Positions 56,946-64,000 of a DNA stretch of 64,000 bases are shown one piece after another. Every line of letters begins with the position of its first letter. Position 1 is the stretch's first letter. The DNA comes from Mediterraneibacter glycyrrhizinilyticus (GTDB lineage: Bacteria; Bacillota; Clostridia; Lachnospirales; Lachnospiraceae): contig NZ_JACJLR010000006.1 of the NCBI RefSeq assembly GCF_016902345.1, forward strand, positions 62,001-126,000. The letters run 5' to 3'. The notes beneath the pieces were generated by a model. It had not been told where the DNA came from. It saw only the letters and a list, made by a program, of their open reading frames with translations, and made no database searches. The position numbers and the translations under genes are program-made.

Positions 56946-58019
56946 TCAGGATTTCTTTCCTGCGGCTTCTTCGATCAGTCCGATAATAGTTTTGATAGAA
57001 TCCTGCTGTCCGGAATTGCGCATGGCATCAATATAACTTGCACGGTCGCTGTAGAGTCTGTGTACGCAGGCAAGAAGAGAATCTTTGTTCAGCTCTTCTT
57101 CCTCCAGTACCATACTGAATCCCTGGCGCTCGAAAGAACGCGCGTTGAGTATCTGATCCCCGCGGCTTGCTTTGGCAGACAGCGGTATGAGAAGATTTGG
57201 TTTTCTCAGTGCAAGTAGTTCACAGATGGCATTGGCTCCCGCTCTTGAGATTACGATATCCGCAAGTGCGAAGATGTCACGGAGTTCATTTTTTATGTAT
57301 TCAAACTGGCAGTAACCCCTTGTGTCAGCTAATGAATCATCAGTCTTTCCCTTCCCGCAGAGATGGATGATCTGAAAGTCTTTCAGGAGTTCCGGAAGAG
57401 CGTCGCGCACGGCGTTGTTCACGACTACGGAACCAAGACTTCCCCCGATGACCAGGATGACCGGTTTATCGGCAGAGAATCCGCACAAATCCATAGCTGC
57501 TATTTTGTTACCCGAGAGAAGTTCCTGACGGATCGGAGAACCGGTGAGAACAGCTTTTCCCTTCGGAAGGCTGTCCATAGTTTCAGGAAAATTGCAGCAT
57601 ACCTTCATAGCAGAAGGAATGGCAATTTTGTTCGCCAGTCCGGGGGTCATATCAGATTCGTGAATGATCACAGGAACCTTACATTTCTTTCCTGCAAGAA
57701 CAACAGGAACGGAGACAAAACCTCCCTTTGAAAAGATAACATCGGGTTTCAGATCTTTGATAAGTTTGCGGGCTTCCCGGAAGCCCTTCAGAACACGGAA
57801 CGGATCCGTAAAGTTCTGCACGCTGAAGTAGCGGCGCAGCTTACCGGAAGAAATTCCGTGATACGGGATGCCAAAAGGTTCGATCAGTTCCTTTTCAATC
57901 CCTGTATAAGAACCTATGTATTGGATATCATAACCTAAATCTCTCAAACGGGGGATAAGGGCAATATTCGGAGTGACATGTCCGGCGGTTCCGCCGCCGG
58001 TAAGTATGATTCGCTTCAT
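56946..58019 (-). CDS. murG: UDP-GlcNAc--lipid II precursor GlcNAc transferase
   Basis: 357 residues from ATG 58019 (GGAGG 10 nt upstream). GT28 fold with LTGGGTAGHVTPNIAL (lipid-binding G loop), VIGGSLGSVVVNNAV, and SRAGANAICELLALRKP (UDP-binding region). It adds GlcNAc to lipid I to give lipid II at the inner membrane face. It is outside a division/wall cluster and points left, between the sigma and DUF4367 genes. Confidence 0.95.
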   Translation of the reverse strand: MKRIILTGGGTAGHVTPNIALIPRLRDLGYDIQYIGSYTGIEKELIEPFGIPYHGISSGKLRRYFSVQNFTDPFRVLKGFREARKLIKDLKPDVIFSKGGFVSVPVVLAGKKCKVPVIIHESDMTPGLANKIAIPSAMKVCCNFPETMDSLPKGKAVLTGSPIRQELLSGNKIAAMDLCGFSADKPVILVIGGSLGSVVVNNAVRDALPELLKDFQIIHLCGKGKTDDSLADTRGYCQFEYIKNELRDIFALADIVISRAGANAICELLALRKPNLLIPLSAKASRGDQILNARSFERQGFSMVLEEEELNKDSLLACVHRLYSDRASYIDAMRNSGQQDSIKTIIGLIEEAAGKKS

Positions 58020-58116
58020 GTAACAATAACCTCCAGAAAACAAAAGATATATTTTCATATTAACCTTATTTGATGAAAAGTCAAGGCTAAATGTAAGACA
58101 GGTAAAGGTACGCAGA

Positions 58117-58890
58117 ATGAAAAATCTGAAGAAATTATCATTGCAGAAAGAAGTCACAAAAGAAGCAGAGCAGATTGAAAAAGAGGTCAGCAGTCATACT
58201 GAACTTGACGACCTTAAAGTTTCTGATGAGATGGAGACTTCTCTTTTCAATAAAATACAGGAATATGAATACGACAAACGTTTCAAAGTTGTTTATCATA
58301 AGAAAAAGCGGCGTTATCTCGTTATGGCGCTGGCAGCTGTCATTGTGCTTGTGTTAGGGAGTGCGATGACGGGAGTGGGGAGCAAGTCGTATTGGAAGGT
58401 TGTTTGGGATAAATTAGCAGGAGATGGGACAGCATCAATTACTAATGTGGAGGATATGGAAAAACAACAGACAGAAGATATTGATGAGATGGGAGTATAT
58501 AGGGAGATTAATGAAAAATTCGGAATATCTGCTATAAGAATTGGATATAAACCAGCAGGTATGATTTTAAACAGGTATGTTATAGATGAAAATCAAAGAA
58601 AAGCATATCTTTTTTATCAATATGGTGAAGAAATAATCAGATTTACAATATATATGAATGATTCAGATTCTTCATTTACTCAAAAAGATTTGGATTTTTT
58701 GATTGATGAGTATAAAGTTTCAAATAATAATTTTAGTATCAATGTAGAAGAGTATTCCATAACTGGTTCTTCAGACACAAGGTTTATCGCAGAGTTTGAA
58801 TATCAGGAGGTTCAATATCAATTACAGGGATTAATTGAGAAAGAAGAATTTAATAAAATATTAGAAAATTTATTTTTATTTGAAAAATAG
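58117..58890 (+). CDS. DUF4367-type membrane protein, candidate anti-sigma factor
   Basis: 257 residues. Cytoplasmic N-terminus ~65 residues (charged, helical), one membrane helix (YLVMALAAVIVLVLGSAM), and an external domain with FGISAIRIGYKPAGM and YSITGSSDTRFIAEFEYQ, as in DUF4367 proteins that follow ECF sigma factors. The topology fits a membrane anti-sigma whose cytoplasmic end holds the sigma factor. Its likely partner is the ECF sigma at 56321, but murG lies between. AAAGGT precedes the ATG. Confidence 0.65.
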   Translation: MKNLKKLSLQKEVTKEAEQIEKEVSSHTELDDLKVSDEMETSLFNKIQEYEYDKRFKVVYHKKKRRYLVMALAAVIVLVLGSAMTGVGSKSYWKVVWDKLAGDGTASITNVEDMEKQQTEDIDEMGVYREINEKFGISAIRIGYKPAGMILNRYVIDENQRKAYLFYQYGEEIIRFTIYMNDSDSSFTQKDLDFLIDEYKVSNNNFSINVEEYSITGSSDTRFIAEFEYQEVQYQLQGLIEKEEFNKILENLFLFEK

Positions 58891-58954
58891 CGTAAGATTT
58901 AAGAGACATAATTGTTTATTTAATAGAGGGTACTAAAGAAAAGGAGGAGAATAT

Positions 58955-59455
58955 TTGAAAAAGAAAATTTTATCAATAATAACCAGTATGGCTATTTTCT
59001 TTGGTATGTTTTCAGTTTCTGTAACAAATGTACAGGCTTCAGAAAATGAAACAAAAAAAGTAGATGGTTCATATCTTACAATGGATGAATATTCAAAAGG
59101 AACTTCTTCAAATGACCATTTAAGAGGAATTCATATGATGACAGGAGAATGTTCCATTACCAAAGCAGGAAGAGATGAGATTTACTGTTATGGAGCTACA
59201 ACTGGAAATCACGAGGTTGATAAACTTGCTGTTGTAGTTTACGTCGATCAGTATCAAGAAGACCTTGATGAATGGTGGCAGATTGACTGGTGGTATGAAG
59301 AAGCAACGGATGATTATTTCGTACACACAGATAAAACATTAGAGGTAGATAGAGGGTATTATTATCGGGTTCATGCAGATCATTTTGTAGCAGAAGGAGA
59401 AGATCCGATCGAAGAAACATTTACATTTACCGACGGCATCTACCTCCCAGAATAA
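58955..59455 (+). CDS. secreted DUF6147-like protein
   Basis: 166 residues: signal peptide (ILSIITSMAIFFGMFSVSV, cleaved near QAS), then a mature domain with YGATTGNHEVDKLAVVVYVDQY and ETFTFTDGIYL. The pattern resembles DUF6147, a small secreted family of Firmicutes. It follows the DUF4367 gene by 64 bp, preceded by AAAGGAGGAG and a TTG start, and is a plausible target of the ECF sigma system. Function unknown. Confidence 0.65.
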   Translation: MKKKILSIITSMAIFFGMFSVSVTNVQASENETKKVDGSYLTMDEYSKGTSSNDHLRGIHMMTGECSITKAGRDEIYCYGATTGNHEVDKLAVVVYVDQYQEDLDEWWQIDWWYEEATDDYFVHTDKTLEVDRGYYYRVHADHFVAEGEDPIEETFTFTDGIYLPE

Positions 59456-59483
59456 ACCTACATAACCCTAACTCAATACAAGC

Positions 59484-59631
59484 TCCCCGAGTCTTGAAAG
59501 CAGCCGCTGTAATGCGGAAGAACTAAAAACCAAAAAAATAAAATAAAAAAAATAATATATTGAGACCTGTTCCGAGGAAACACCACATATTTCCTTTGCT
59601 GCATACAGCGGCTGCTTTCAGGACTCAGGGA
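59484..59631. repeat. MITE-like inverted repeat element
   Basis: 28-nt arms at 59484-59511 and 59604-59631, matching at 26 positions (shared core GAAAGCAGCCGCTGTA), enclose 92 bp of AT-rich non-coding DNA. No gene lies inside. It fits a short non-autonomous element or a large hairpin. Confidence 0.75.
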
Positions 59632-59674
59632 AGTGTTGATCAGGAAAACTGAAAAGTGTAATTTTGGAGAGACC

Positions 59675-59708
59675 AGCAGTCGGCATTTATTTGCCGACTG
59701 CTTCTTTT
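59675..59708 (+). terminator. terminator overlapping the TIGR03905 stop
   Basis: AGCAGTCGGCA/TGCCGACTGCT around a 6-nt loop, followed by TCTTTT on the plus strand. Its right arm overlaps the last codons of the leftward TIGR03905 gene, so it can serve both strands. Confidence 0.7.
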
Positions 59709-59932
59709 AATGCCCGGGAAAGCTGATCCGGACAGGAGGTTGCTTTGAAACCGCAGCGGATTCCCTCGATACGGGAGATGGCTTCGTCAACATCCATTCC
59801 CTCGATCAGCCGGGAGATGCCCTGGAGATTTCCATTGCAGCCTCCGACGAAAGATACATTTCTTACTTTGTTGTCTATTATGTCAAAATTGATTTTCTGT
59901 GAACAGACGCCTTTTGGCCTGTATTCCATATT
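59687..59932 (-). CDS. TIGR03905 family TSCPD domain protein
   Basis: 81 residues: YRPKGVCSQKINFDI, VGGCNGNLQGISRLIEGMD, and the C-terminal TSCPDQL that names the domain. Related domains occur at the end of vitamin B12-dependent ribonucleotide reductases. The function of the stand-alone protein is not known; the Cys residues suggest metal or redox chemistry. AGGAGG precedes ATG 59932. Confidence 0.92.
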   Translation of the reverse strand, partial: NMEYRPKGVCSQKINFDIIDNKVRNVSFVGGCNGNLQGISRLIEGMDVDEAISRIEGIRCGFKATSCPDQLSRALKEAVGK

Positions 59933-59947
59933 GAATCCTCCTATCAT

Positions 59948-60330
59948 TTGAAATTTCTCTTAGCATTATAGCAAATCGTGAAGAGAAAGACAAATTTTTA
60001 TACGTCAGTTTTCGTGGACATCCTTATGAAAACGACATTTTTAATGGGAGTGAAAATGCTTTGAGAAGCAAAAGAAAACCCCGGTAAAGCTGAGGGTTTT
60101 TGAAGGAAAAGGGAAAAGTTTATGAAGCTGAGAGAAGAGATTTTTTTCGCGCGGGGGAAGACAGAAATGTAGAATTGTGTAGAACGGTTTTAGAGGACAT
60201 GCCGGAAAAGTTGGGCTATAATGTGCACAAACACAATTCATACCGTCATTCGGTGCGGACAGGCTGTTTATGTCAGGAAGGCACCGACATGGGAATATTG
60301 TGGGAGAAAAGAATATCAGGAGGGAATGCT
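59948..60330. other. intergenic region without a supported gene
   Basis: A frame runs upstream of the next gene through here but has no ribosome site or protein-like start. A weak AAAACCC/GGGTTTT hairpin with T tail sits at 60075-60101 and a TATAAT string at 60217, about 110 bp before the membrane protein gene, may be its -10. Confidence 0.4.
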
Positions 60331-61131
60331 ATGTTAAGACAAGTGGCGACAAACACCAATGTCATCATTTATTTGATGGCAGTAGTCGGTGTACTGGGTG
60401 TGCTGGCGAAGCTGATCAATCATCTTACGCTGCGCAGACTGGTAAAGGCGGCAGGAAACATGCCGAAGAGTACGCACAAACTGATAAAGCTCGTGAGAGC
60501 CAAGTATGAACACGCATGTATGATACATGATTCTGTGGAAAACATCGATGCGTTTGTGGAAAAATACATATATGAATATCGCGGATTTTTATTCCGGATC
60601 CATACCTGGAGACAGATCGAACTGCTCTCCGTGTGGTTTGCGGGAATCCTTGCGGCGCTGGGAGCGTCGGCTTACTACCTTACATACGGATTTAATGAAT
60701 CCGTTTATCAATATATTGCGGCGGGTGTGGCTGAAATGGTACTGTTGTCTGTTGTCAGCAGGCTTTCGGACGAGCCGTATAAGATCAATGCGGTGAAGAT
60801 GTATATGGTCGATTATCTGGAAAATATCTGTGCCCTGCGCCTGAAGAAACAGCGTCAGACAGACAGGGAAGAGATCAGTGTGATCGCTGCGGATACTTCC
60901 CAGAAGCCGGCGTTTCAGAATGCATCCCAGCCCGCCGCGGAGCAGAAGGTTCAGGAGAAGGAGGAAAAGAAATTGTCCATCAATATTGAAGGAGAACCGA
61001 GAAATGCGGAAAAAGGGGACGCGGCGAGACAGGCTGTCCGCAGGACAGTGAAGGATAAGCCGGAGGAGGACGACCGTCCTGTACTCAGGGAGGAGGCGAT
61101 ACGCCAGATACTGGAAGAATTTCTTGCGTGA
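60331..61131 (+). CDS. conserved membrane protein of unknown function
   Basis: 266 residues from ATG 60331 (AGGAGGG 6 nt upstream). Membrane helices near residues 11-28 (VIIYLMAVVGVLGVLAKL), ~100-120 and ~125-140, and a ~110-residue charged, Glu/Lys-rich C-terminal cytoplasmic tail ending REEAIRQILEEFLA. It recurs near pgi in Lachnospiraceae to my recollection, but I do not recognise a named domain. The tail may bind a partner. Confidence 0.65.
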   Translation: MLRQVATNTNVIIYLMAVVGVLGVLAKLINHLTLRRLVKAAGNMPKSTHKLIKLVRAKYEHACMIHDSVENIDAFVEKYIYEYRGFLFRIHTWRQIELLSVWFAGILAALGASAYYLTYGFNESVYQYIAAGVAEMVLLSVVSRLSDEPYKINAVKMYMVDYLENICALRLKKQRQTDREEISVIAADTSQKPAFQNASQPAAEQKVQEKEEKKLSINIEGEPRNAEKGDAARQAVRRTVKDKPEEDDRPVLREEAIRQILEEFLA

Positions 61132-61189
61132 AGTTAATGTGAGTTGTAACAGTATGGATATCAAACATTAGATTTTACCTTGCATTGTC

Positions 61190-61218
61190 TTGAATCTGAA
61201 ATGCATATTTGGTAAAAT
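61190..61218 (+). promoter_or_regulatory. putative pgi promoter
   Basis: TTGAAT, 17-bp spacer, TAAAAT, about 100 bp before the pgi ATG. Confidence 0.6.
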
Positions 61219-61314
61219 GTGCATAAGGTGTGGCGCAGAATAGGATTTCCTGAATTATTTCTGCGGATATTCCGAAAGATAATGATAGCAATGTATCAGA
61301 GAGGAAGGGTAACG

Positions 61315-62661
61315 ATGAGCAAAGTAACATTTGACTATTCAAAAGCATGCAGCTTTGTGCAGGAACATGAGATGGAATATATGAGTGAGCTTGCTGAGCA
61401 GGCAAAGGAAAAGCTGCTTTCAAAAACAGGGGCAGGAAATGATTTCCTTGGATGGATTGACCTTCCGGTAGATTATGACAAAGATGAGTTTGCGCGGATC
61501 AAAAAAGCGGCAGAGAAGATCAGAGAGGATTCCGATGTTCTCCTCGTGATCGGAATCGGCGGATCTTATCTGGGAGCAAGAGCAGCCATCGAATTCCTGG
61601 GACATTCTTTTGCAAATATTGTTTCAAAAGAACTCAGAAAATCTCCGGAGATTTATTTTGTAGGGAACAGCATCAGCAGCACATATATCAAAGACCTGAT
61701 GGACGTGGTGGGAGACAGGGATTTCTCCATCAATATGATCTCAAAATCAGGAACGACCACAGAGCCTGCGATCGCCTTCCGTGTATTTAAAGAGATACTG
61801 GAAAAGAAATACGGAAAAGAAGAAGCGGCGAAGAGAATCTATGCGACAACAGACCGGGCTAAGGGAGCTCTTAAGAATCTGGCTACAGAGGAAGGATATG
61901 AGACTTTTGTTGTGCCGGATGATGTTGGGGGACGTTTCTCCGTATTGACCGCAGTAGGTCTGCTTCCGATCGCAGTGAGCGGCGCTGATATAGACAAGCT
62001 GATGGAAGGTGCGGCAGCCGGAAGAAAAGCTGCGCTTGAGAATGATTTTGCAGAGAATGATGCGATGCAGTATGCAGCGATCAGAAATATCCTTCTTCGT
62101 AAAGGTAAGAGTGTGGAAGTTCTGGCAAATTATGAGCCGAGCCTTCACTATGTATCTGAATGGTGGAAACAGCTCTACGGTGAGAGTGAAGGAAAGGATC
62201 AGAAAGGTATCTTCCCGGCATCTGTAGATCTGACAACAGATCTGCATTCTATGGGACAGTTTATTCAGGATGGAAGCAGGATTATGTATGAGACTGTTCT
62301 CAATGTTGAGAAGTCAAGAGAAGAGATTATTATCAATGAAGAGCCTGTTGACCTGGATGGACTGAATTACCTTGCAGGAAAGGATGTTGATTTTATCAAC
62401 AAGAGCGCCATGAACGGAACGATCCTCGCACATACAGATGGTGATGTTCCAAACCTCATGGTCAAGATTCCGGAGCAGAATGAATTCTATCTTGGTGAAC
62501 TTTTCTATTTCTTCGAATTCGCCTGCGGCGTGAGCGGATATTTACTCGGCGTTAATCCGTTCAACCAGCCGGGGGTTGAGAGTTATAAAAAGAACATGTT
62601 CGCTCTGCTCGGAAAACCGGGATATGAAGAAGAAAGAGAAAAACTTCTGAAGAGGTTATAA
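61315..62661 (+). CDS. pgi: glucose-6-phosphate isomerase
   Basis: 448 residues from ATG 61315 (GAGGAAGGG upstream). Interconverts glucose-6-P and fructose-6-P. Motifs: [32 protein letters not shown] (phosphate loop), [17 protein letters not shown], and [18 protein letters not shown] near the end. Length suits Firmicute PGI. With pfkA downstream it feeds glycolysis. Confidence 0.97.
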   Translation: MSKVTFDYSKACSFVQEHEMEYMSELAEQAKEKLLSKTGAGNDFLGWIDLPVDYDKDEFARIKKAAEKIREDSDVLLVIGIGGSYLGARAAIEFLGHSFANIVSKELRKSPEIYFVGNSISSTYIKDLMDVVGDRDFSINMISKSGTTTEPAIAFRVFKEILEKKYGKEEAAKRIYATTDRAKGALKNLATEEGYETFVVPDDVGGRFSVLTAVGLLPIAVSGADIDKLMEGAAAGRKAALENDFAENDAMQYAAIRNILLRKGKSVEVLANYEPSLHYVSEWWKQLYGESEGKDQKGIFPASVDLTTDLHSMGQFIQDGSRIMYETVLNVEKSREEIIINEEPVDLDGLNYLAGKDVDFINKSAMNGTILAHTDGDVPNLMVKIPEQNEFYLGELFYFFEFACGVSGYLLGVNPFNQPGVESYKKNMFALLGKPGYEEEREKLLKRL

Positions 62662-62680
62662 AAGTTTAAAACAGATAATC

Positions 62681-62737
62681 TTGTTCATGATTTATAAATG
62701 GGGTATAATAATAAGCAGTCGGATGAAGCCGGCTGCT
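62681..62737 (+). promoter_or_regulatory. pfkA promoter and leader hairpin
   Basis: TTGTTC, 17-bp spacer, TATAAT (62681-62709), then AGCAG-TCGG/CCGG-CTGCT hairpin (62714-62737) with a TTGTTGTTT tail, resembling an attenuator in the pfkA leader. Confidence 0.6.
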
Positions 62738-62833
62738 TGTTGTTTGTCCTGAGGAAAATGTAGATTGGCATTCGGCAGAAAGCAGATCAGGGAAAATAGA
62801 AGCAGGACGGTCGAGAAAAAGGAGGAAAGTACT

Positions 62834-63910
62834 ATGTTACGTATAGGGATGCTGACAAGCGGCGGCGACTGCCAGGCGCTGAACGCGGCGATGCGCGGAG
62901 TTGTAAAGGGAATCTGTTCCAAGAGAGATGATGTGGAAATCTATGGATTTAAGGATGGATACAAGGGACTCATCTATGCAGATTTCAGCATGCTCACATC
63001 GAAGGACTTCTCTGGAATCCTGACACGCGGCGGAACGATCCTTGGAACATCAAGACAGCCCTTCAAGCTGATGCGCGTTCCGGATAAGGATGGTCTTGAC
63101 AAGGTTGAGGCGATGAAGCATACATATCACAAGCTGAACCTGAATTGTCTTGTGATACTGGGAGGAAACGGAACGCACAAGACTGCGAATATGCTCAGCG
63201 AAGAAGGTCTTAATGTGATCACTCTTCCGAAGACAATAGACAATGATCTGTGGGGAACGGATATGACCTTCGGTTTCCAGAGTGCGGTTGATATTGCTAC
63301 GGATACGATCGACAGGATCCACACAACGGCAACGTCACACAGCCGTGTATTTATCATCGAGGTTATGGGACATAAGGTGGGGCATGTGACGCTCCATGCA
63401 GGAATCGCGGGCGGTGCGGATATCATCCTTCTTCCGGAGATTCCATATGATATAAAATCTATTGCGAAAGTAATCGATGGACGTACAAAAGCAGGAAAAC
63501 CGTTTACGATCCTCGCTGTGGCAGAGGGAGCTATCTCAAAGAAAGATGCAAAACTGAGCAAGAAAGAGTATAAAGAAAAACTGGCGAAGAGAAAATATCC
63601 TTCGATCGCATATGAACTTGCAGAGCAGATTGAGAAAGAAACGGAGAAGGAAGTAAGGATCACCGTTCCGGGCCATACTCAGAGAGGCGGTTCTCCGTGT
63701 CCGTACGACCGTGTATTTGCAACGAGAGTAGGAGCAAAGGCAGCGGAACTCATTCTGAAAGAGAAATACGGATATATGGTTGCAATGAAAAACGGCGAGA
63801 CGATGAAGGTTCCGCTGTCAGAAGTTGCAGGAAAGCTCAAGACAGTAGATCCGAACTGCAGTCTGATCAAAGAGGCGAGAATGGTAGGCATCAGCTTCGG
63901 AGATGAATGA
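62834..63910 (+). CDS. pfkA: 6-phosphofructokinase
   Basis: 358 residues. GMLTSGGDCQALNAAMRGVV (N-terminal phosphate loop), LTRGGTILGTSR, VILGGNGTHKTANML, LPKTIDNDLWGTDMTFGF (catalytic Asp in TIDND), and GHTQRGGSP. By E. coli numbering position 104 is Gly, the ATP-type residue, while 124 is Lys, the PPi-type residue, and position 103 is Asn where Asp is usual. GGAGG precedes ATG 62834. ATP- or PPi-dependence cannot be settled from sequence alone. Confidence 0.92.
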   Translation: MLRIGMLTSGGDCQALNAAMRGVVKGICSKRDDVEIYGFKDGYKGLIYADFSMLTSKDFSGILTRGGTILGTSRQPFKLMRVPDKDGLDKVEAMKHTYHKLNLNCLVILGGNGTHKTANMLSEEGLNVITLPKTIDNDLWGTDMTFGFQSAVDIATDTIDRIHTTATSHSRVFIIEVMGHKVGHVTLHAGIAGGADIILLPEIPYDIKSIAKVIDGRTKAGKPFTILAVAEGAISKKDAKLSKKEYKEKLAKRKYPSIAYELAEQIEKETEKEVRITVPGHTQRGGSPCPYDRVFATRVGAKAAELILKEKYGYMVAMKNGETMKVPLSEVAGKLKTVDPNCSLIKEARMVGISFGDE

Positions 63911-63950
63911 TCAGGGCTGCTGATCGGTTAGAAGTGTATATAAAACATTG

Positions 63951-63993
63951 ATGCAGGGGGCAAGACGCAGGAGACGGATTGCCCCCTGTGCAT
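63951..63993 (+). terminator. hairpin after pfkA
   Basis: ATGCAGGGGGCAA pairs with TTGCCCCCTGTGCAT (two-base bulge) around a 15-nt loop. The window ends before any T-tract can be confirmed. Confidence 0.55.
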
Positions 63994-64000
63994 CGGAAGA

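Overview
The window is the replication-origin neighbourhood of a low-to-mid GC, spore-lineage Firmicute, most likely a Lachnospiraceae (Clostridia) gut commensal. The evidence is the classic origin order rpmH-rnpA-yidD-yidC-jag-mnmE-mnmG-rsmG-parA-parB on one side and dnaA-dnaN-yaaA-recF-gyrB-gyrA on the other, a BofA gene, and small families typical of this group (DUF3881, DUF4446, DUF6382, DUF5702, DUF6147, TIGR03905). No species can be assigned from the sequence alone.

Region 1 (about 1-20,130) is accessory DNA. It holds remnants of two IS elements (ISLre2, IS21), a probable ADP-ribosyltransferase toxin module (DUF3791-DUF3990 plus a small partner), a thyX-dut nucleotide pair, and decayed fragments (HTH, response regulator, GT51 transglycosylase, class B sortase). 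By eye, about 5,700-14,000 is richer in G+C. It carries two large sortase-anchored surface proteins sharing exchanged segments and separated by covarying double palindromes, two small paralogues, and a membrane-bound LuxR regulator. Then come pieces of an integrative element (TraG, Cna-B adhesin and ABC transporter fragments fused end to end) and a parB-parA-parB partition operon with an upstream iteron-like array and a terminator-like leader. The region ends at a tRNA-Arg(CCU) gene cut in its anticodon loop, with an intact second tRNA-Arg(CCU) 230 bp away. This fits island insertion into the tRNA.

Region 2 (about 20,200-42,940) is core genome. Leftward genes (DUF3881, serS, DUF4446, parB/parA, rsmG, mnmG, mnmE, jag, yidC, yidD, rnpA, rpmH) and rightward genes (dnaA to gyrA) diverge from oriC at about 33,670-33,890. 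A second group of DnaA boxes lies between dnaA and dnaN. Three identical parS sites sit upstream of parA. A structured repeat element separates gyrB from gyrA.

Region 3 (about 43,000-55,000) carries a DUF2975/HTH/DUF4153 membrane-protein cassette, bofA, and a complete-looking Gram-positive Tad/Flp pilus operon (tadZ, tadA, tadB, a tadC with an extra external domain, flp, DUF5702, two TadE-like genes, prepilin peptidase, DUF6382, rhomboid). The pilus operon has a recognisable promoter and a hairpin-rich leader. A 25-bp perfect inverted repeat straddles the start of one TadE-like gene.

Region 4 (about 55,000-64,000) holds a soluble histidine kinase, HIT protein, ECF sigma factor, murG, a putative anti-sigma-like DUF4367 protein with a secreted DUF6147-like partner, a MITE-like inverted repeat, TIGR03905, a membrane protein, and the glycolysis genes pgi and pfkA. 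Start codons were chosen by ribosome-binding-site spacing wherever several were open.
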